Below are positions 38,031 through 47,826 of a stretch of DNA of 64,000 nt, one piece after another. Below the pieces are notes generated by a model. The model made no database searches. It was not told the origin of the DNA and saw only the letters and a list, made by a program, of their open reading frames with translations. Positions within the stretch are counted from its first letter, which is position 1. Every line of letters starts with the position of its first letter. The translations under genes and the position numbers were made by a program. The DNA comes from Herbidospora mongoliensis (GTDB lineage: Bacteria; Actinomycetota; Actinomycetes; Streptosporangiales; Streptosporangiaceae): the NCBI RefSeq assembly GCF_001570545.1, contig NZ_BBXD01000008.1:62001-126000 (forward strand), read 5' to 3'.

Positions 38031-39169
38031 CCGACGACGCCCGCAGAGCGGCGCTACGGGCACTACTGGCCAAGCCGCTGCTCACCGCGGAACACGACGG
38101 CGAGGCGCTGCTCAAGGTCCGGCGCTGCGAACGGGAGCTGCGCGAATGGCTCACCCGTGAGACCGGTTGGCGACTCCACGTGGAGACGGAGACGGCCCGC
38201 CTGTTCAAGAGGGCGCCTGCCACGACCGATGCCACCCATCCCGCCCGCGGCCGGTCCCAGGAACCCTTCGGACGCCATCGTTACGTGCTGCTGTGCCTCG
38301 CACTGGCCATGCTGGAGCGGGCCGACGCCCAGACCACGCTCGGCCGGTTGGCCGACGAGGTGCTGACCGCGGCGGCCGAACCCGACCTGGATTTCTCCTT
38401 CTCCCTGGAGACCCGCGCGGATCGGACCGACCTGGTGGCGGTCGTCCGGCTGCTGATCGACTGGGGTGTGCTGCGCCGGGTCGCCGGCGAGGAGGAGGCG
38501 TACCTGTCGTCATCCGGGGACGTTCTCTACGACGTGCGGAGAGGGGTGCTGTCGGCGCTGCTCACGGGGGTGCGGGGGCCGTCCACCATTGACGCGCCCA
38601 CCCTGGACGAGCGGCTCGCGGCGCTGGCGGACGAGGCGCTACCCGACACCGACGACCTGCGGAACCAGGCCCTGAGACGGGCCCTCACCCGTAGGCTGCT
38701 GGACGAACCCGTCGTCTACTACGCGGATCTGAGCGAGCCGGAACTCCTCTACCTCCAGTCCCAGCGACACGCCATCACCCGCCGCATCGAGGACGCGACC
38801 GGGCTGATCGCCGAAGTGCGGGCCGAAGGCATCGCCATGGTCGATCCCCACGACGAGCTGACCGACATCCGCATGCCGGAGCAGCGCACCGACGGTCATC
38901 TCACCCTTCTCGTCGCCGAATATCTGGCCGGAGCCGGCACGGCCACGCTCACCGAACTGCACGCGTTCGTCCGGGACGCGGCGGCGAAGCACAAGTCCTA
39001 CTGGCGCCGGGGCGTCACCGACACAGGCGCCGAGGTCGACTTGGTGGCCGGTGCCCTGGGCAGGTTGATCGCGCTGAGCCTCGCCGAGATGTCCGGCTCG
39101 ACGGTCACCGCCCTGCCCGCGATCGCGCGCTACGCCCTCGACGAACCCACGATCAAGGAATCTCGATGA
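38027..39169 (+). CDS. jetB: Wadjet protein JetB (TIGR02678/DUF2398)
   Basis: A 380-residue protein of the DUF2398/TIGR02678 family: ELREWLTRETGWRLHVETETARLFKR near the N terminus, then RYVLLCLALAMLERADAQTTLGRLADEV and LLIDWGVLRRVAGEEEAYL, typical of a winged-helix subunit that binds the kleisin (the KITE/MukE-like role). It overlaps jetA (GTGA) and jetC (ATGA) by four bases each. No truncation or frameshift is seen, so the subunit should be functional. Confidence 0.9.
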   Translation: MTDDARRAALRALLAKPLLTAEHDGEALLKVRRCERELREWLTRETGWRLHVETETARLFKRAPATTDATHPARGRSQEPFGRHRYVLLCLALAMLERADAQTTLGRLADEVLTAAAEPDLDFSFSLETRADRTDLVAVVRLLIDWGVLRRVAGEEEAYLSSSGDVLYDVRRGVLSALLTGVRGPSTIDAPTLDERLAALADEALPDTDDLRNQALRRALTRRLLDEPVVYYADLSEPELLYLQSQRHAITRRIEDATGLIAEVRAEGIAMVDPHDELTDIRMPEQRTDGHLTLLVAEYLAGAGTATLTELHAFVRDAAAKHKSYWRRGVTDTGAEVDLVAGALGRLIALSLAEMSGSTVTALPAIARYALDEPTIKESR

Positions 39170-42100
39170 CGCTGCCGCTGCCCGACGCCGAGCGCTGGAA
39201 GCCGCTGCGCGCCGGTCTCGTCGACATCTTCCACTACGACGCGGAGGAGTTCCGCTTCCACGACGGGCGGCTGCTGCTGCGGGGCAACAACGGCACCGGG
39301 AAATCGAAGGTCCTTGCCCTGACGCTGCCTTTCCTGCTGGACGGCGAGCTGTCCCCGCACCGGGTCGAACCCGACGGTGATCGCGGGAAGCGGATGGAAT
39401 GGAACCTCCTGCTCGGGGGCAGGCACCCACATCCCGAACGGCTCGGCTACACCTGGCTGGAGTTCGGGCGCCGTGCCGCCGACGGGACCATGGAGTACAA
39501 GACGATCGGTTGCGGGCTGAAGGCCGTGAAAGATCGCGGCATCACCCGGCACTGGTTCTTCATCACGGCGCAGCGCATCGGGGCGGAGCTCTCTCTCGTC
39601 TCCGCCGGTGTCACCGTCACCAGGGAGAAGCTGCGCGACGCCCTGGAGGGGCGGGGCGCCGTGTACGACCGGGCGTCGGACTACCGCAGAGCGGTCGACG
39701 CCGCCCTGTTCGGGTTCGGCGAACACCGCTATGAGGCGCTGGTCAACCTGCTGATCCAACTGCGCCAGCCGCAGTTGTCGAAGAAACCCGACGAGAAGCT
39801 GCTGTCCCGCGCGCTCACCGAAGCCCTGCCGCCGCTCGACGCCGCCCTCGTCGGCACCGTAGCCGAGGCGTTCCGCGGTCTCGACGAGGAACGCGACGCC
39901 CTGCGGGCGCTGACCGAGGCGAGCCGCGCGGCCGACGACTTCCTCGTCCACTACCGCCGCTACGCGATGATGGCCACCAAGCGCAGGGCCGGGGTGCTCC
40001 GAATCGCCCACAGCCGCTACGAACATCTGGGCCGCGACCTCATCGAGGCCGACCAGCAGTTGAAGTCGGCGCTTGAGGAACTCGCCGCCGCCGAGGAGCG
40101 GCTGGCCCAACTGGAGAACGATCGGGTCCGTCTGGAGGCCCGGCAGAACGCGCTCCGGCAGAGCCCCGAGATGCGCGACGCGCAGCGGCTCAAGGAGGTT
40201 GGCGAGGAGGCCAGGCGGCTGGCCGCCTACGTACAAGATCGAGCCAAAGACGAGGCCGAGCGCGTCGGCCGCCTCGGCCGGGCCCAGGGCCGGGCCCTTC
40301 GGCTGGCCGAGCAGCGGGAACAGACCGATCGCGAGCTCGCCATGGCTTTCACCGCCGCGCGGGAGGCCGCCGACCTCGGTGGATGTGCGGCCGATCACGA
40401 CGTCGCCGTGGGCGGCTGGGAGGGCGACCTGCCCGCGGTTCGACGCGCCGTCCAGGAATTGGCCCGGCGGCGGCGTCAGGCAGTACAGGAGCTGGAACGG
40501 AGGTTCGCCGCCGTCGATGCGGCGCGGGTGCGCTGGCAGAAGGCCGACGACGAGGTGCGGCGGATCACCCGCGAACTCCAGCAGGCCGCCGAGCGCATCG
40601 CCGAAGGCGACAGGGAGGTGCTCACGCGGACCGAGGATCTCGCCGCTCGCTACTTCGCCTACCTGGCCGATCTCGCCGAACTGGTGCTGCCCGATCCCGA
40701 CGACGTTCTCGCCCGGCTGGAGACCTGGTCGGTCAACGCGACGGATGCCAATCCGGCAGCCGCCCTCGTCGAGGAGGCGGCACGCGCCGCAACAGTCGCC
40801 CTCACCCGGGCCGATGCGGAGCTGGAAAGCGCCGAAGCCGAGCGCCGCCGCCTCGCCGGGCGACTCCGCGACGAGATCGGCCGGCTCGAATCCGGTGTCG
40901 GTGACACGCCTCCGGTCCCACACGTCCGTGTCGCGGGCGACCGGGATGGCCGTCCGGGAGCGCCGTTGTGGCGGGCCGTGGACTTCGCCGATGCTCTCGC
41001 CCCTGATCAGCGGGCCGGTCTGGAGGCGGCGCTCGAAGCGTCTGGGCTGCTCGACGCGTGGATCACTCCTGACGGGACGTTGCTCGCGACCGACGACACC
41101 TTTCTGCTGACCGGCCCGCCCGCCTCCGGTCAGACCTGCGCGCAGGTACTGAAGCCCGCCGTCGACCGCGCCGACCCGGCCGCCGCCATGCTCGGGGACG
41201 AGGTGATCGCTTCGGTGCTGAACCGGATCGGACTTGGTCCGGGCGGTGTCACCTGGGTCGCGGCGAACGGGCACTGGGCCAACGGCGTCGTGAGCGGCCG
41301 GTGGCGGAAGGACGCCGCCGTCTACATCGGTGAGGGCGCCCGCGAAGCGGCCCGCAGGGACCGGCTGATCGCCGTCCGCGCCGAACTCGCCATGGTCGAA
41401 ACCGTCGTCGAAGACCTGGTCGCCGACCGGCGACAGCTGGCCGGACGACTCGACCGGCTCGCCGCCGAACATCGGGACCTGCCCTCTGACACGCCGTTGC
41501 GCGAAAGCCACCTGCGGCTCGCCGGCGAGCACCGCCGCAGACAGGAACTCGACGGCGACCTGGCCTCCGCCGCCACCGGGGCCGAACGTCTCCGCCTCGA
41601 AACGGAGGTCGCACGGGCCGCCGCCACCGAGTTCGCCGGCGATGTCGGGCTGCCCGCCGAACCGGCCGGACTGCCCGAGGTGAAGGAGGCGATCGCCCGC
41701 TACGAACTGGCCTTGGCCGCCCTGTGGCCCACCATCGCCGTCGCATTGACCAATCGCAAGGCGGCGATCGACGCGGCCGAAGACGTCGACGGCCTGCGCG
41801 AGCAGGCCGCAGAGGCCGCCGGGAAGACGGAGACGGCCCGCGTCAGCGCCGCCGCCGCCGAGGAGACCCACCGGGCGCTGGTGGAGACCGCCGGAGCAGG
41901 TGTCGACGAGCTGTTCCGGCAGTTGCGCGATGTCGAAACGGAGCTCACTCGCCGCAGGGACGCCGAACACGAGACCCGTCGTCGCGAGCACGCGGCCACC
42001 CTCGCCAAGGGGAAGGCACAGGGACGGCAGCAGTCGTTGCAGCGGGAGATCGGCCAGGCGACCGTCGTGCGGGACGCCGCCGTCGAAGGGCTCCGGACGT

Positions 42101-43245
42101 TCACCGCCACCGGCATCCTCCACCTCGCTCTGCCCGGCGCCGAACTCCCCGACCTCTCCCGCCCGTGGACGCCGACCGCCGCCGTCCAGCTCGCCCGCAC
42201 CGCCAACGCCGAACTTGAGGCCGTCGACGACGCCGAAGCCGTGTGGGACCGCAGCCAGAAACGGGTCACCGAGGAACACAAGATCCTCTCAGACGCGATG
42301 TCCCGGCACGGCCACTCCGTCGGGCTGACCCTCAGCGACGGGATCATGCTGGTGGACGTCATCTTCCTGGGACGCACCCGTGACATCCCCGAACTCGCCG
42401 CCGCCCTCACGGAGGAGAACCGGCACCGGGCCAGGGTGCTGTCGGTCCGGGAACGGGAGATCCTCGAGAACCATCTGCTCAGCGAGATCGCCGGCAACCT
42501 CCACGAACTGATCGCCGCAGGCGAGGAGGAGGTCGCCGCGATGAACGAGGAGCTCACCGCCCGTCCCACCTCGACCGGGATGACCCTTCGCCTGCTCTGG
42601 CGCCTGGCCAGGAACGCTCCTGACGGGTTGCCGCGCGTCCGCGCCAAACTCCGCCAGACCATCGACGCGTGGGACGAGGACGACCGCGCCGCGGTCGGGA
42701 CGTTCCTCCAGAACCAGATCGCACGTGAGCACAGCGAGAACCCGTCCGCCGGCTGGGTCGACCAGCTCACCCGGGCGCTCGACTACAGGTCGTGGCACGA
42801 GTTCGCCATCCAGCGCCTCCAGGACGGCCAGTGGCGTTCCGCCGCCGGGCCCGCCTCGGGCGGCGAACGCGTCCTCGCCGCCTCGGTCCCTCTGTTCGCC
42901 GCGGCCTCCGCCTACTACAAGTCGGCCGGGAATCCCTACGCCCCCCGCCTGGTGGCGCTGGACGAGGCGTTCGCCGGAGTCGACGACGACTCCCGCGCCA
43001 AGTGTCTCGGCCTGCTCGCCACCTTCGACATGGACGTGGTCATGACCAGCGAACGCGAATGGGGCTGCTATCCGCAGGTGCCGGGCCTGGCGATCTGCCA
43101 GCTCTCCCGCCGCGACGGCATCGACGCCGTTCTCGTCACCCCATGGCGGTGGGACGGCCGCGAGCGGGCCCGCACCTCCCGGCCGAACCCGTTCATCACT
43201 GCGGAACCTTCGTCGCCGGCCGCCGGGGAGGACCTGTTCACGTGA
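39166..43245 (+). CDS. jetC: Wadjet SMC-like ATPase JetC (TIGR02680)
   Basis: A 1359-residue SMC/MukB-like ATPase. Walker A GNNGTGKS is at 40-47. Long coiled-coil arms, rich in Glu/Arg/Ala heptads, occupy about 280-560 and 730-1120 with a hinge-like region between (APLWRAVDFADALAPDQRAGLEAALEA). The C-terminal head has the signature SGGERVLAAS (about 1231) and Walker B LVALDEAFAGVDDD (about 1262). In Wadjet this motor extrudes DNA loops on small circular plasmids and presents the DNA to JetD for cutting. All head motifs are intact. ATG 39166 overlaps the jetB stop. Confidence 0.93.
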   Translation: MTLPLPDAERWKPLRAGLVDIFHYDAEEFRFHDGRLLLRGNNGTGKSKVLALTLPFLLDGELSPHRVEPDGDRGKRMEWNLLLGGRHPHPERLGYTWLEFGRRAADGTMEYKTIGCGLKAVKDRGITRHWFFITAQRIGAELSLVSAGVTVTREKLRDALEGRGAVYDRASDYRRAVDAALFGFGEHRYEALVNLLIQLRQPQLSKKPDEKLLSRALTEALPPLDAALVGTVAEAFRGLDEERDALRALTEASRAADDFLVHYRRYAMMATKRRAGVLRIAHSRYEHLGRDLIEADQQLKSALEELAAAEERLAQLENDRVRLEARQNALRQSPEMRDAQRLKEVGEEARRLAAYVQDRAKDEAERVGRLGRAQGRALRLAEQREQTDRELAMAFTAAREAADLGGCAADHDVAVGGWEGDLPAVRRAVQELARRRRQAVQELERRFAAVDAARVRWQKADDEVRRITRELQQAAERIAEGDREVLTRTEDLAARYFAYLADLAELVLPDPDDVLARLETWSVNATDANPAAALVEEAARAATVALTRADAELESAEAERRRLAGRLRDEIGRLESGVGDTPPVPHVRVAGDRDGRPGAPLWRAVDFADALAPDQRAGLEAALEASGLLDAWITPDGTLLATDDTFLLTGPPASGQTCAQVLKPAVDRADPAAAMLGDEVIASVLNRIGLGPGGVTWVAANGHWANGVVSGRWRKDAAVYIGEGAREAARRDRLIAVRAELAMVETVVEDLVADRRQLAGRLDRLAAEHRDLPSDTPLRESHLRLAGEHRRRQELDGDLASAATGAERLRLETEVARAAATEFAGDVGLPAEPAGLPEVKEAIARYELALAALWPTIAVALTNRKAAIDAAEDVDGLREQAAEAAGKTETARVSAAAAEETHRALVETAGAGVDELFRQLRDVETELTRRRDAEHETRRREHAATLAKGKAQGRQQSLQREIGQATVVRDAAVEGLRTFTATGILHLALPGAELPDLSRPWTPTAAVQLARTANAELEAVDDAEAVWDRSQKRVTEEHKILSDAMSRHGHSVGLTLSDGIMLVDVIFLGRTRDIPELAAALTEENRHRARVLSVREREILENHLLSEIAGNLHELIAAGEEEVAAMNEELTARPTSTGMTLRLLWRLARNAPDGLPRVRAKLRQTIDAWDEDDRAAVGTFLQNQIAREHSENPSAGWVDQLTRALDYRSWHEFAIQRLQDGQWRSAAGPASGGERVLAASVPLFAAASAYYKSAGNPYAPRLVALDEAFAGVDDDSRAKCLGLLATFDMDVVMTSEREWGCYPQVPGLAICQLSRRDGIDAVLVTPWRWDGRERARTSRPNPFITAEPSSPAAGEDLFT

Positions 43246-44465
43246 CCGAAGAGAGGCTGCGGCGGCTGATCGGTGGAGAGCCCCTTGCATGGTTGGTCGA
43301 ACGGGTCCGCCAGCGGATCGCCAAAGACGCACCCCTCACCGGAACCGTCACCCTGTCCGCTCCCACGCCGGAGCAGCGGCGTGCCCTCGCGGCACTTCTG
43401 GGCCGCAGACCCGCGACGGGCTCCTCGCTGACCGTAAACCTCCGGGACGTCGACGAGCTCCTCCGGACCACCGGCCACGGCGGACTCGCCGCAGCCGTGA
43501 CCGCCCTCAACGGCCCGATCCCCTCGCTCCCCGACGCACGTCGGCGGGCGGGAGACGCCTGGACGGCGGCATATCGCCCCCTCGAAGACGCCGTGGCCAG
43601 CCGTCCCGAGCTGGCGTCCTGGCGGGCGTGGCTCGACTCCACCGGGCTGCCGCGCCGGCTCGCCCCCGATCCGGCCGATGCGGCGGTGCTGCTGAGCGGG
43701 TTCGCCGCCGTGCTCGGCAGACTGCCCTCGCCGTCGATCCCCCTCGGCCGGCTCGCGGCGGAGACCTGCGGCGACGCCCACGCCCTCGACGAGGGACGTC
43801 CGCTGGCCACCCTCACTCTCTCGGCGATCAGGGCCCTGACCGGACGGCCGTTCGCCGGTGAGACGTCCGCAGAGTCGCGCCGGGCCACCTGGGCCTCGGC
43901 CGGGGTTCACCTGGACGAGCTGTCGAACACCGTCCTGACCCTGGGCCTGGTGGCCGATCCCGCCACCCCGCTCGGCGCTGTCCTTTCCGGGCACAAGGAC
44001 GCGGGTGAACCCGCCTGCCTGACGCTCCGCCAGCTTCGCCGGCACCCTGTGCCGATCAAGGCCACTCGGGTTCATCTGTGCGAGAACCCCGTGGTGGTCG
44101 CGGCGGCAGCCGACGATCTCGGGCCGGACTGCCCGCCACTGGTCTGCGTGGGCGGTCAGCCTTCTGCCGCCGTCTGGCACCTGCTCAGCCTTCTCCGCGC
44201 TGGCGGCGCCACTCTTCTCTACCACGGTGACTTCGACTGGGGCGGCGTCGAGATCGCCACGTCGCTGCACACCCGAGTCGGGTTTCTCCCGTGGCGCTAC
44301 ACCGCTGCCGACTACCTGGCGGCTCCGGCCAGTCGGCCGCTCAGCGGCCGTTCGCGTCCCACCCCCTGGGATCCGTCACTGTCGGCAGCCATGATCAACC
44401 GTGCGGTCCGCGTTGAGGAAGAACTCCTCTTGGACGCTCTTCTGACCGACCTTTCCGCAGGTTGA
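43242..44465 (+). CDS. jetD: Wadjet Toprim-type nuclease subunit JetD (TIGR02679/DUF2399)
   Basis: A 407-residue protein of the DUF2399/TIGR02679 family. The N-terminal two thirds form the arm that contacts the other subunits. The C-terminal Toprim domain has the catalytic Glu281 in LCENPVVV and the acidic DxD pair Asp330/Asp332 in GDFDWGG. JetD cleaves the plasmid once JetABC has extruded it. The GTG start overlaps the jetC stop (GTGA); a much longer in-frame extension into jetC is rejected. No further gene follows in the operon. Confidence 0.92.
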   Translation: MTEERLRRLIGGEPLAWLVERVRQRIAKDAPLTGTVTLSAPTPEQRRALAALLGRRPATGSSLTVNLRDVDELLRTTGHGGLAAAVTALNGPIPSLPDARRRAGDAWTAAYRPLEDAVASRPELASWRAWLDSTGLPRRLAPDPADAAVLLSGFAAVLGRLPSPSIPLGRLAAETCGDAHALDEGRPLATLTLSAIRALTGRPFAGETSAESRRATWASAGVHLDELSNTVLTLGLVADPATPLGAVLSGHKDAGEPACLTLRQLRRHPVPIKATRVHLCENPVVVAAAADDLGPDCPPLVCVGGQPSAAVWHLLSLLRAGGATLLYHGDFDWGGVEIATSLHTRVGFLPWRYTAADYLAAPASRPLSGRSRPTPWDPSLSAAMINRAVRVEEELLLDALLTDLSAG

Positions 44466-44550
44466 GAGGACGGTCGACGGCCCGATGGTCGTCAGTGCGC
44501 CGGGGCATCCGCTTGCGTGACTGTTGACGGTGATTTACGCTCCACGTCAA

Positions 44551-44569
44551 GTTAGGAAACCTTCCTAAC
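44551..44569. promoter_or_regulatory. Palindromic operator GTTAGGAA-N3-TTCCTAAC before the GH5 gene
   Basis: Perfect 8-bp arms (44551-44558 and 44562-44569) around ACC, 20 bases before the GH5 start and just downstream of a TTGACG (-35-like, 44524-44529). The AGGAAA/TTTCCT-type core recalls operators of ROK-family repressors that control secreted glycosidases in streptomycetes; that link is from memory and needs testing. Confidence 0.65.
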
Positions 44570-44588
44570 TACTCCTCAAGGAGCGCCT

Positions 44589-46289
44589 ATGTTACGTAGC
44601 ACGCTCGTCGCCCTGCTGATCCTGACCGGCCTGACCACGGTCAGCTCGCCGGCCCAGGCGGCTCCCGTCCTCATCTCCGCCGGGAAACCGGCCACCGCCT
44701 CGTCCATAGAAGCGACCGGCCTGGAGGCGGGTAAGGCGGTCGACGGTAACACCGCCACCCGCTGGGCCTCCACCGAAGGCGTCGACCCGCAGTGGATCAG
44801 GGTCGACCTCGGCGCCAGTTACTCACTCTCCCGCGTCAAGCTGACCTGGGAGGCGGCCTACGCCTCGGCGTACCGGATCGAGATCTCTCCCGACGGCGGG
44901 ACCTGGTCCACCGCCTACTCCACCACGACCGGCAACGGCGCGACGGACGACCTGACGATCTCAGGGACAGGTCGTTATGTCCGCGTGTACGGCACCGCCC
45001 GCGGCACCGTGTGGGGCTACTCCCTCTGGGAGTTCGAGGTCTACGGCGAGACGCCGACAGGCGGTGACACCACCGCGCCGAGCGTGCCGGGCAGCCTGCG
45101 CTCCACCGGCGCCAACGCCACCAGCGTGTCGCTCGCCTGGAACGCCTCCACCGACAACGTCGCTGTGACCGGCTACGAGGTGCTGCGCAACGGCACCCAG
45201 GTGGCCACCGCCACCGGGACCACCCACACCGACACGGGACTGACCGCGAGCACGTCCTACCAGTACACGGTCCGGGCCAGGGACGCCGCAGGCAACCGCT
45301 CGGCGACCAGCAGCGCGATCACCGTCCAGACCACCGGAGGAACCGGCGGCGGGACCCCGGTGGCGGCCAACGGTCAGCTGAGCGTCTGCGGCACCAAGCT
45401 CTGCAACGAGAACGGCAAGCAGATCCAGCTCAGGGGCATGAGCAGCCACGGCATCCAGTGGTACAACCAGTGTCTCAACACCGCCTCGCTCGACGCCCTG
45501 GCCACCGACTGGAAGGCCGACGTCCTGCGGATCTCCATGTACATCCAGGAGGGCGGCTACGAGACCAACCCGCGTCTCTACACCGACCGCGTCCACAGCC
45601 TCATCGAGCTGGCGAGCGCCCGCGGCATGTACGCCATCGTCGACTGGCACATGCTCACCCCAGGTGACCCCAACTACAACCTGACCAGGGCCCGGACGTT
45701 CTTCACCGAGATCACCCAGCGGCACAACGCCAAGAAGAACGTCCTGTACGAAATCGCCAACGAGCCCAACGGCAGCGGCGTCACCTGGTCGGTCATCCGC
45801 AACTACGCCAACCAGCTCGTCCCGACGATCCGTGCGAACGACCCCGACGCGCCGATCCTGGTCGGCACCCCCGACTGGTCGTCGCTCGGCGTCTCCGGCC
45901 CCGGCGACCAGACGGACACGATCCGCGCCAACCCGGTCACCGGCACCAACATCATGTACACGTTCCACTTCTACGCCGCCTCGCACGGCACCCAGTACCT
46001 GAACGCCCTGTCGCGGGCCGCCGACCTGCTGCCGATGTTCGTGTCGGAGTTCGGCACCCAGGAGGCCTCGGGTGACGGGCCGAACAACTTCAGCCGGTCG
46101 CAGCAGTACATCGACCTGATGGCCCAGAAGAAGGTCAGCTGGGTCAACTGGAACTACTCCGACGACAACCGCACGGGCGCCGTGTTCACCAGCGGGACCT
46201 GCGGGACCGGGCCGTACACGGGCACCAGCCGGTTGAAGGAGGCAGGGGTATGGGTGCGTGACCGCATTCGTACCGCCGACGACTTCTGA
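44589..46289 (+). CDS. Secreted GH5 endoglucanase-like enzyme with CBM32-like and FN3 modules
   Basis: A 566-residue extracellular glycosidase. Signal peptide 1-24 (ending AQA), then an F5/8 type C/CBM32-like module (about 28-155; AVDGNTATRWAS, IRVDLG), a fibronectin type III domain (about 160-250), a Gly/Thr linker and a GH5 catalytic domain (about 258-555) with the acid/base Glu392 in ANEPNG and nucleophile Glu487 in VSEFGTQ. This is the layout of cellulases or related beta-glucanases; the exact polymer is not certain. AAGGAG (44578-44583) sets ATG 44589. The palindrome upstream suggests sugar-controlled repression. Confidence 0.93.
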   Translation: MLRSTLVALLILTGLTTVSSPAQAAPVLISAGKPATASSIEATGLEAGKAVDGNTATRWASTEGVDPQWIRVDLGASYSLSRVKLTWEAAYASAYRIEISPDGGTWSTAYSTTTGNGATDDLTISGTGRYVRVYGTARGTVWGYSLWEFEVYGETPTGGDTTAPSVPGSLRSTGANATSVSLAWNASTDNVAVTGYEVLRNGTQVATATGTTHTDTGLTASTSYQYTVRARDAAGNRSATSSAITVQTTGGTGGGTPVAANGQLSVCGTKLCNENGKQIQLRGMSSHGIQWYNQCLNTASLDALATDWKADVLRISMYIQEGGYETNPRLYTDRVHSLIELASARGMYAIVDWHMLTPGDPNYNLTRARTFFTEITQRHNAKKNVLYEIANEPNGSGVTWSVIRNYANQLVPTIRANDPDAPILVGTPDWSSLGVSGPGDQTDTIRANPVTGTNIMYTFHFYAASHGTQYLNALSRAADLLPMFVSEFGTQEASGDGPNNFSRSQQYIDLMAQKKVSWVNWNYSDDNRTGAVFTSGTCGTGPYTGTSRLKEAGVWVRDRIRTADDF

Positions 46290-46298
46290 CCGTCGCGG

Positions 46299-46802
46299 TC
46301 AGCCCATGGATTTCTGACCGTCGACGGCTTCGCGAATGATGTCGGCATGACCGGCGTGCTGGGCGGTCTCGGCGATGATGTGCAGCAGCACTCGCCGGGC
46401 CGTCCAGCTGTCCTCCTGGTTCCACGGGGCCTTCGGCAGCGGCTGGGTCGCGTTCAGGTCGGGCAGGCCGGCGACCAACTCGTCGGTCTGCCGCCCGACC
46501 TTCTCGTATTCGGCCAGCACCCCTTCGAGGGTGTCGCCCGGCAGCATGCGGAACTCGTCGGCCCGGCGCTGCCAGTCGGCCTCGGTCATGTCGGTGAAGT
46601 CACCCATGGCCTTCGGGCCCTCCACGATGAACTCGGCCCAGCCGCGCTCGACCGAGGTGACGTGCTTGACCAGGCCGCCCAGGCACAGCTCACTCACCGT
46701 GGTCCGCTGACCGGCCTGCTCGTCAGTCAGGTTCTGGGTGGTGTAGCGGAGGAGGCCGCGGTGCTTGGCCAGGGTCGCGAGGAGGTCGTTTCGTTCGTCC
46801 AT
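46299..46802 (-). CDS. DinB/DUF664-family protein
   Basis: A 167-residue four-helix-bundle protein of the DinB-like superfamily. The sequence shows TLAKHRGLLRYTTQNLTDEQAGQRTTVSELCLGGLVKHVTSVERGW and a C-terminal HIIAETAQHAGHADIIREAVDG. The His residues of the metal site (HV, HAGHAD) are present. In actinomycetes members include mycothiol-dependent transferases, so thiol-linked detoxification is possible but unproven. It is convergent with the GH5 gene and divergent from the WYL regulator at 46864, which may control it. Confidence 0.9.
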   Translation of the reverse strand: MDERNDLLATLAKHRGLLRYTTQNLTDEQAGQRTTVSELCLGGLVKHVTSVERGWAEFIVEGPKAMGDFTDMTEADWQRRADEFRMLPGDTLEGVLAEYEKVGRQTDELVAGLPDLNATQPLPKAPWNQEDSWTARRVLLHIIAETAQHAGHADIIREAVDGQKSMG

Positions 46803-46863
46803 GAATCCAGCTTGTCGCCAATAGGGGTCACTTCCTGTCCTCTATGACGACCAGAATCGAACC

Positions 46864-47817
46864 ATGGCGAACACCAGCAACCGGACCCTGCGGCTGCTCT
46901 CCCTGCTCCAGGCCCGCCGCTACTGGCTCGGCGGCGAGCTGGCCGACCGGCTCGGCGTGTCGGTCCGGACCCTGCGCCGCGACGTCGACCGGCTGCGCGA
47001 GCTGGGCTATCCGGTCGAGTCGCAGCGCGGCGTCGACGGCGGCTACCAGCTCGCCGCCGGAGCGGCCCTGCCACCGCTGGTGATCGACGACGAGGAGGCG
47101 GTCGCCCTGGCCGTGGGGCTCCAGGCCGCCGCGCAGGGCGCCGTGGAAGGGATCGCGGAGTCGTCGGTACGGGTGCTCGCGAAGGTCGTCCAGGTCATGC
47201 CGGCCCGGTTGCGGCACCGGGTCGAGGCGCTGCGCACGATGACCGTGCCGAGCGGATGGAGCGGCTCACCCCGGGCGGGCATCGACCCCGACATCCTGAC
47301 GGCGGTCGCCCTGGCCTGCCGCGACCAGGAACAACTCAGCTTCGCCTACACCGCCGCCGACGGCCGCGAGTCCGACCGGCTGACCGAGCCGCACCGGCTC
47401 GTCTGCACCGGGTTTCGCTGGTATCTCGTGGCCTACGACCTGACCAGGCACGACTGGCGCAGCTTCCGCGTCGACCGGATGACCGCGCCGGAGAAGACCG
47501 GCACCCGGTTCCGGCCCAGGGAGTTGCCCGCCTCGGACGCGGCCGCGTTCGTGAAGGCCGGGCTGGAGAGCGCGCCGAAGCCTCATGAGGTCGAGGCGCT
47601 GATCGAGGCCCCGGCCGAGGTCGTGCGGGAGCGGATCGGGCGGTGGTGCACGGTCGAGGAGATCGACGCCGGGCGGTGCCGGATGGTGATGACGACCAAC
47701 TCACTCGACTGGCCGACGATGGCGCTGGGGAGCGTGGGGGTGGAGTTCCGGGTCGTGCATCCGCCTGAGCTGGCCGAACAGCTGCGGGAGTGGGGAGCGC
47801 GCTTCCAGCGGGCCTAG
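46864..47817 (+). CDS. YafY-type WYL-domain transcriptional regulator
   Basis: A 317-residue regulator. An N-terminal HTH_11 winged helix (LRLLSLLQARRYWLGGELADRLGVSVRTLRRDVDRLRELGYPV) is followed by a WYL domain (about 145-200; FAYTAADGRESDRLTEPHRLVCTGFRWYLVAYD) and a C-terminal WCX-like extension. WYL domains bind ligands or nucleic acids and many such regulators control single small genes. It is divergent from the DinB-like gene with 61 bp between. The ligand is unknown. Confidence 0.92.
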   Translation: MANTSNRTLRLLSLLQARRYWLGGELADRLGVSVRTLRRDVDRLRELGYPVESQRGVDGGYQLAAGAALPPLVIDDEEAVALAVGLQAAAQGAVEGIAESSVRVLAKVVQVMPARLRHRVEALRTMTVPSGWSGSPRAGIDPDILTAVALACRDQEQLSFAYTAADGRESDRLTEPHRLVCTGFRWYLVAYDLTRHDWRSFRVDRMTAPEKTGTRFRPRELPASDAAAFVKAGLESAPKPHEVEALIEAPAEVVRERIGRWCTVEEIDAGRCRMVMTTNSLDWPTMALGSVGVEFRVVHPPELAEQLREWGARFQRA

Positions 47818-47826
47818 CGGAGGCTG

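Noticed and set aside
39130-42279. 1049-codon minus-strand frame opposite jetC
   Set aside because: Antisense shadow caused by codon bias; jetC carries all SMC-head motifs in the other direction.
42792-43241. Upstream extension of jetD into jetC
   Set aside because: The extension is in a frame antagonistic to conserved jetC residues; GTG 43242 gives the same four-base overlap as the other jet genes.
36483-44465. Idea that this cassette is a new SMC-based system
   Set aside because: All four proteins match the known TIGR02677-02680 Wadjet families in order and length.
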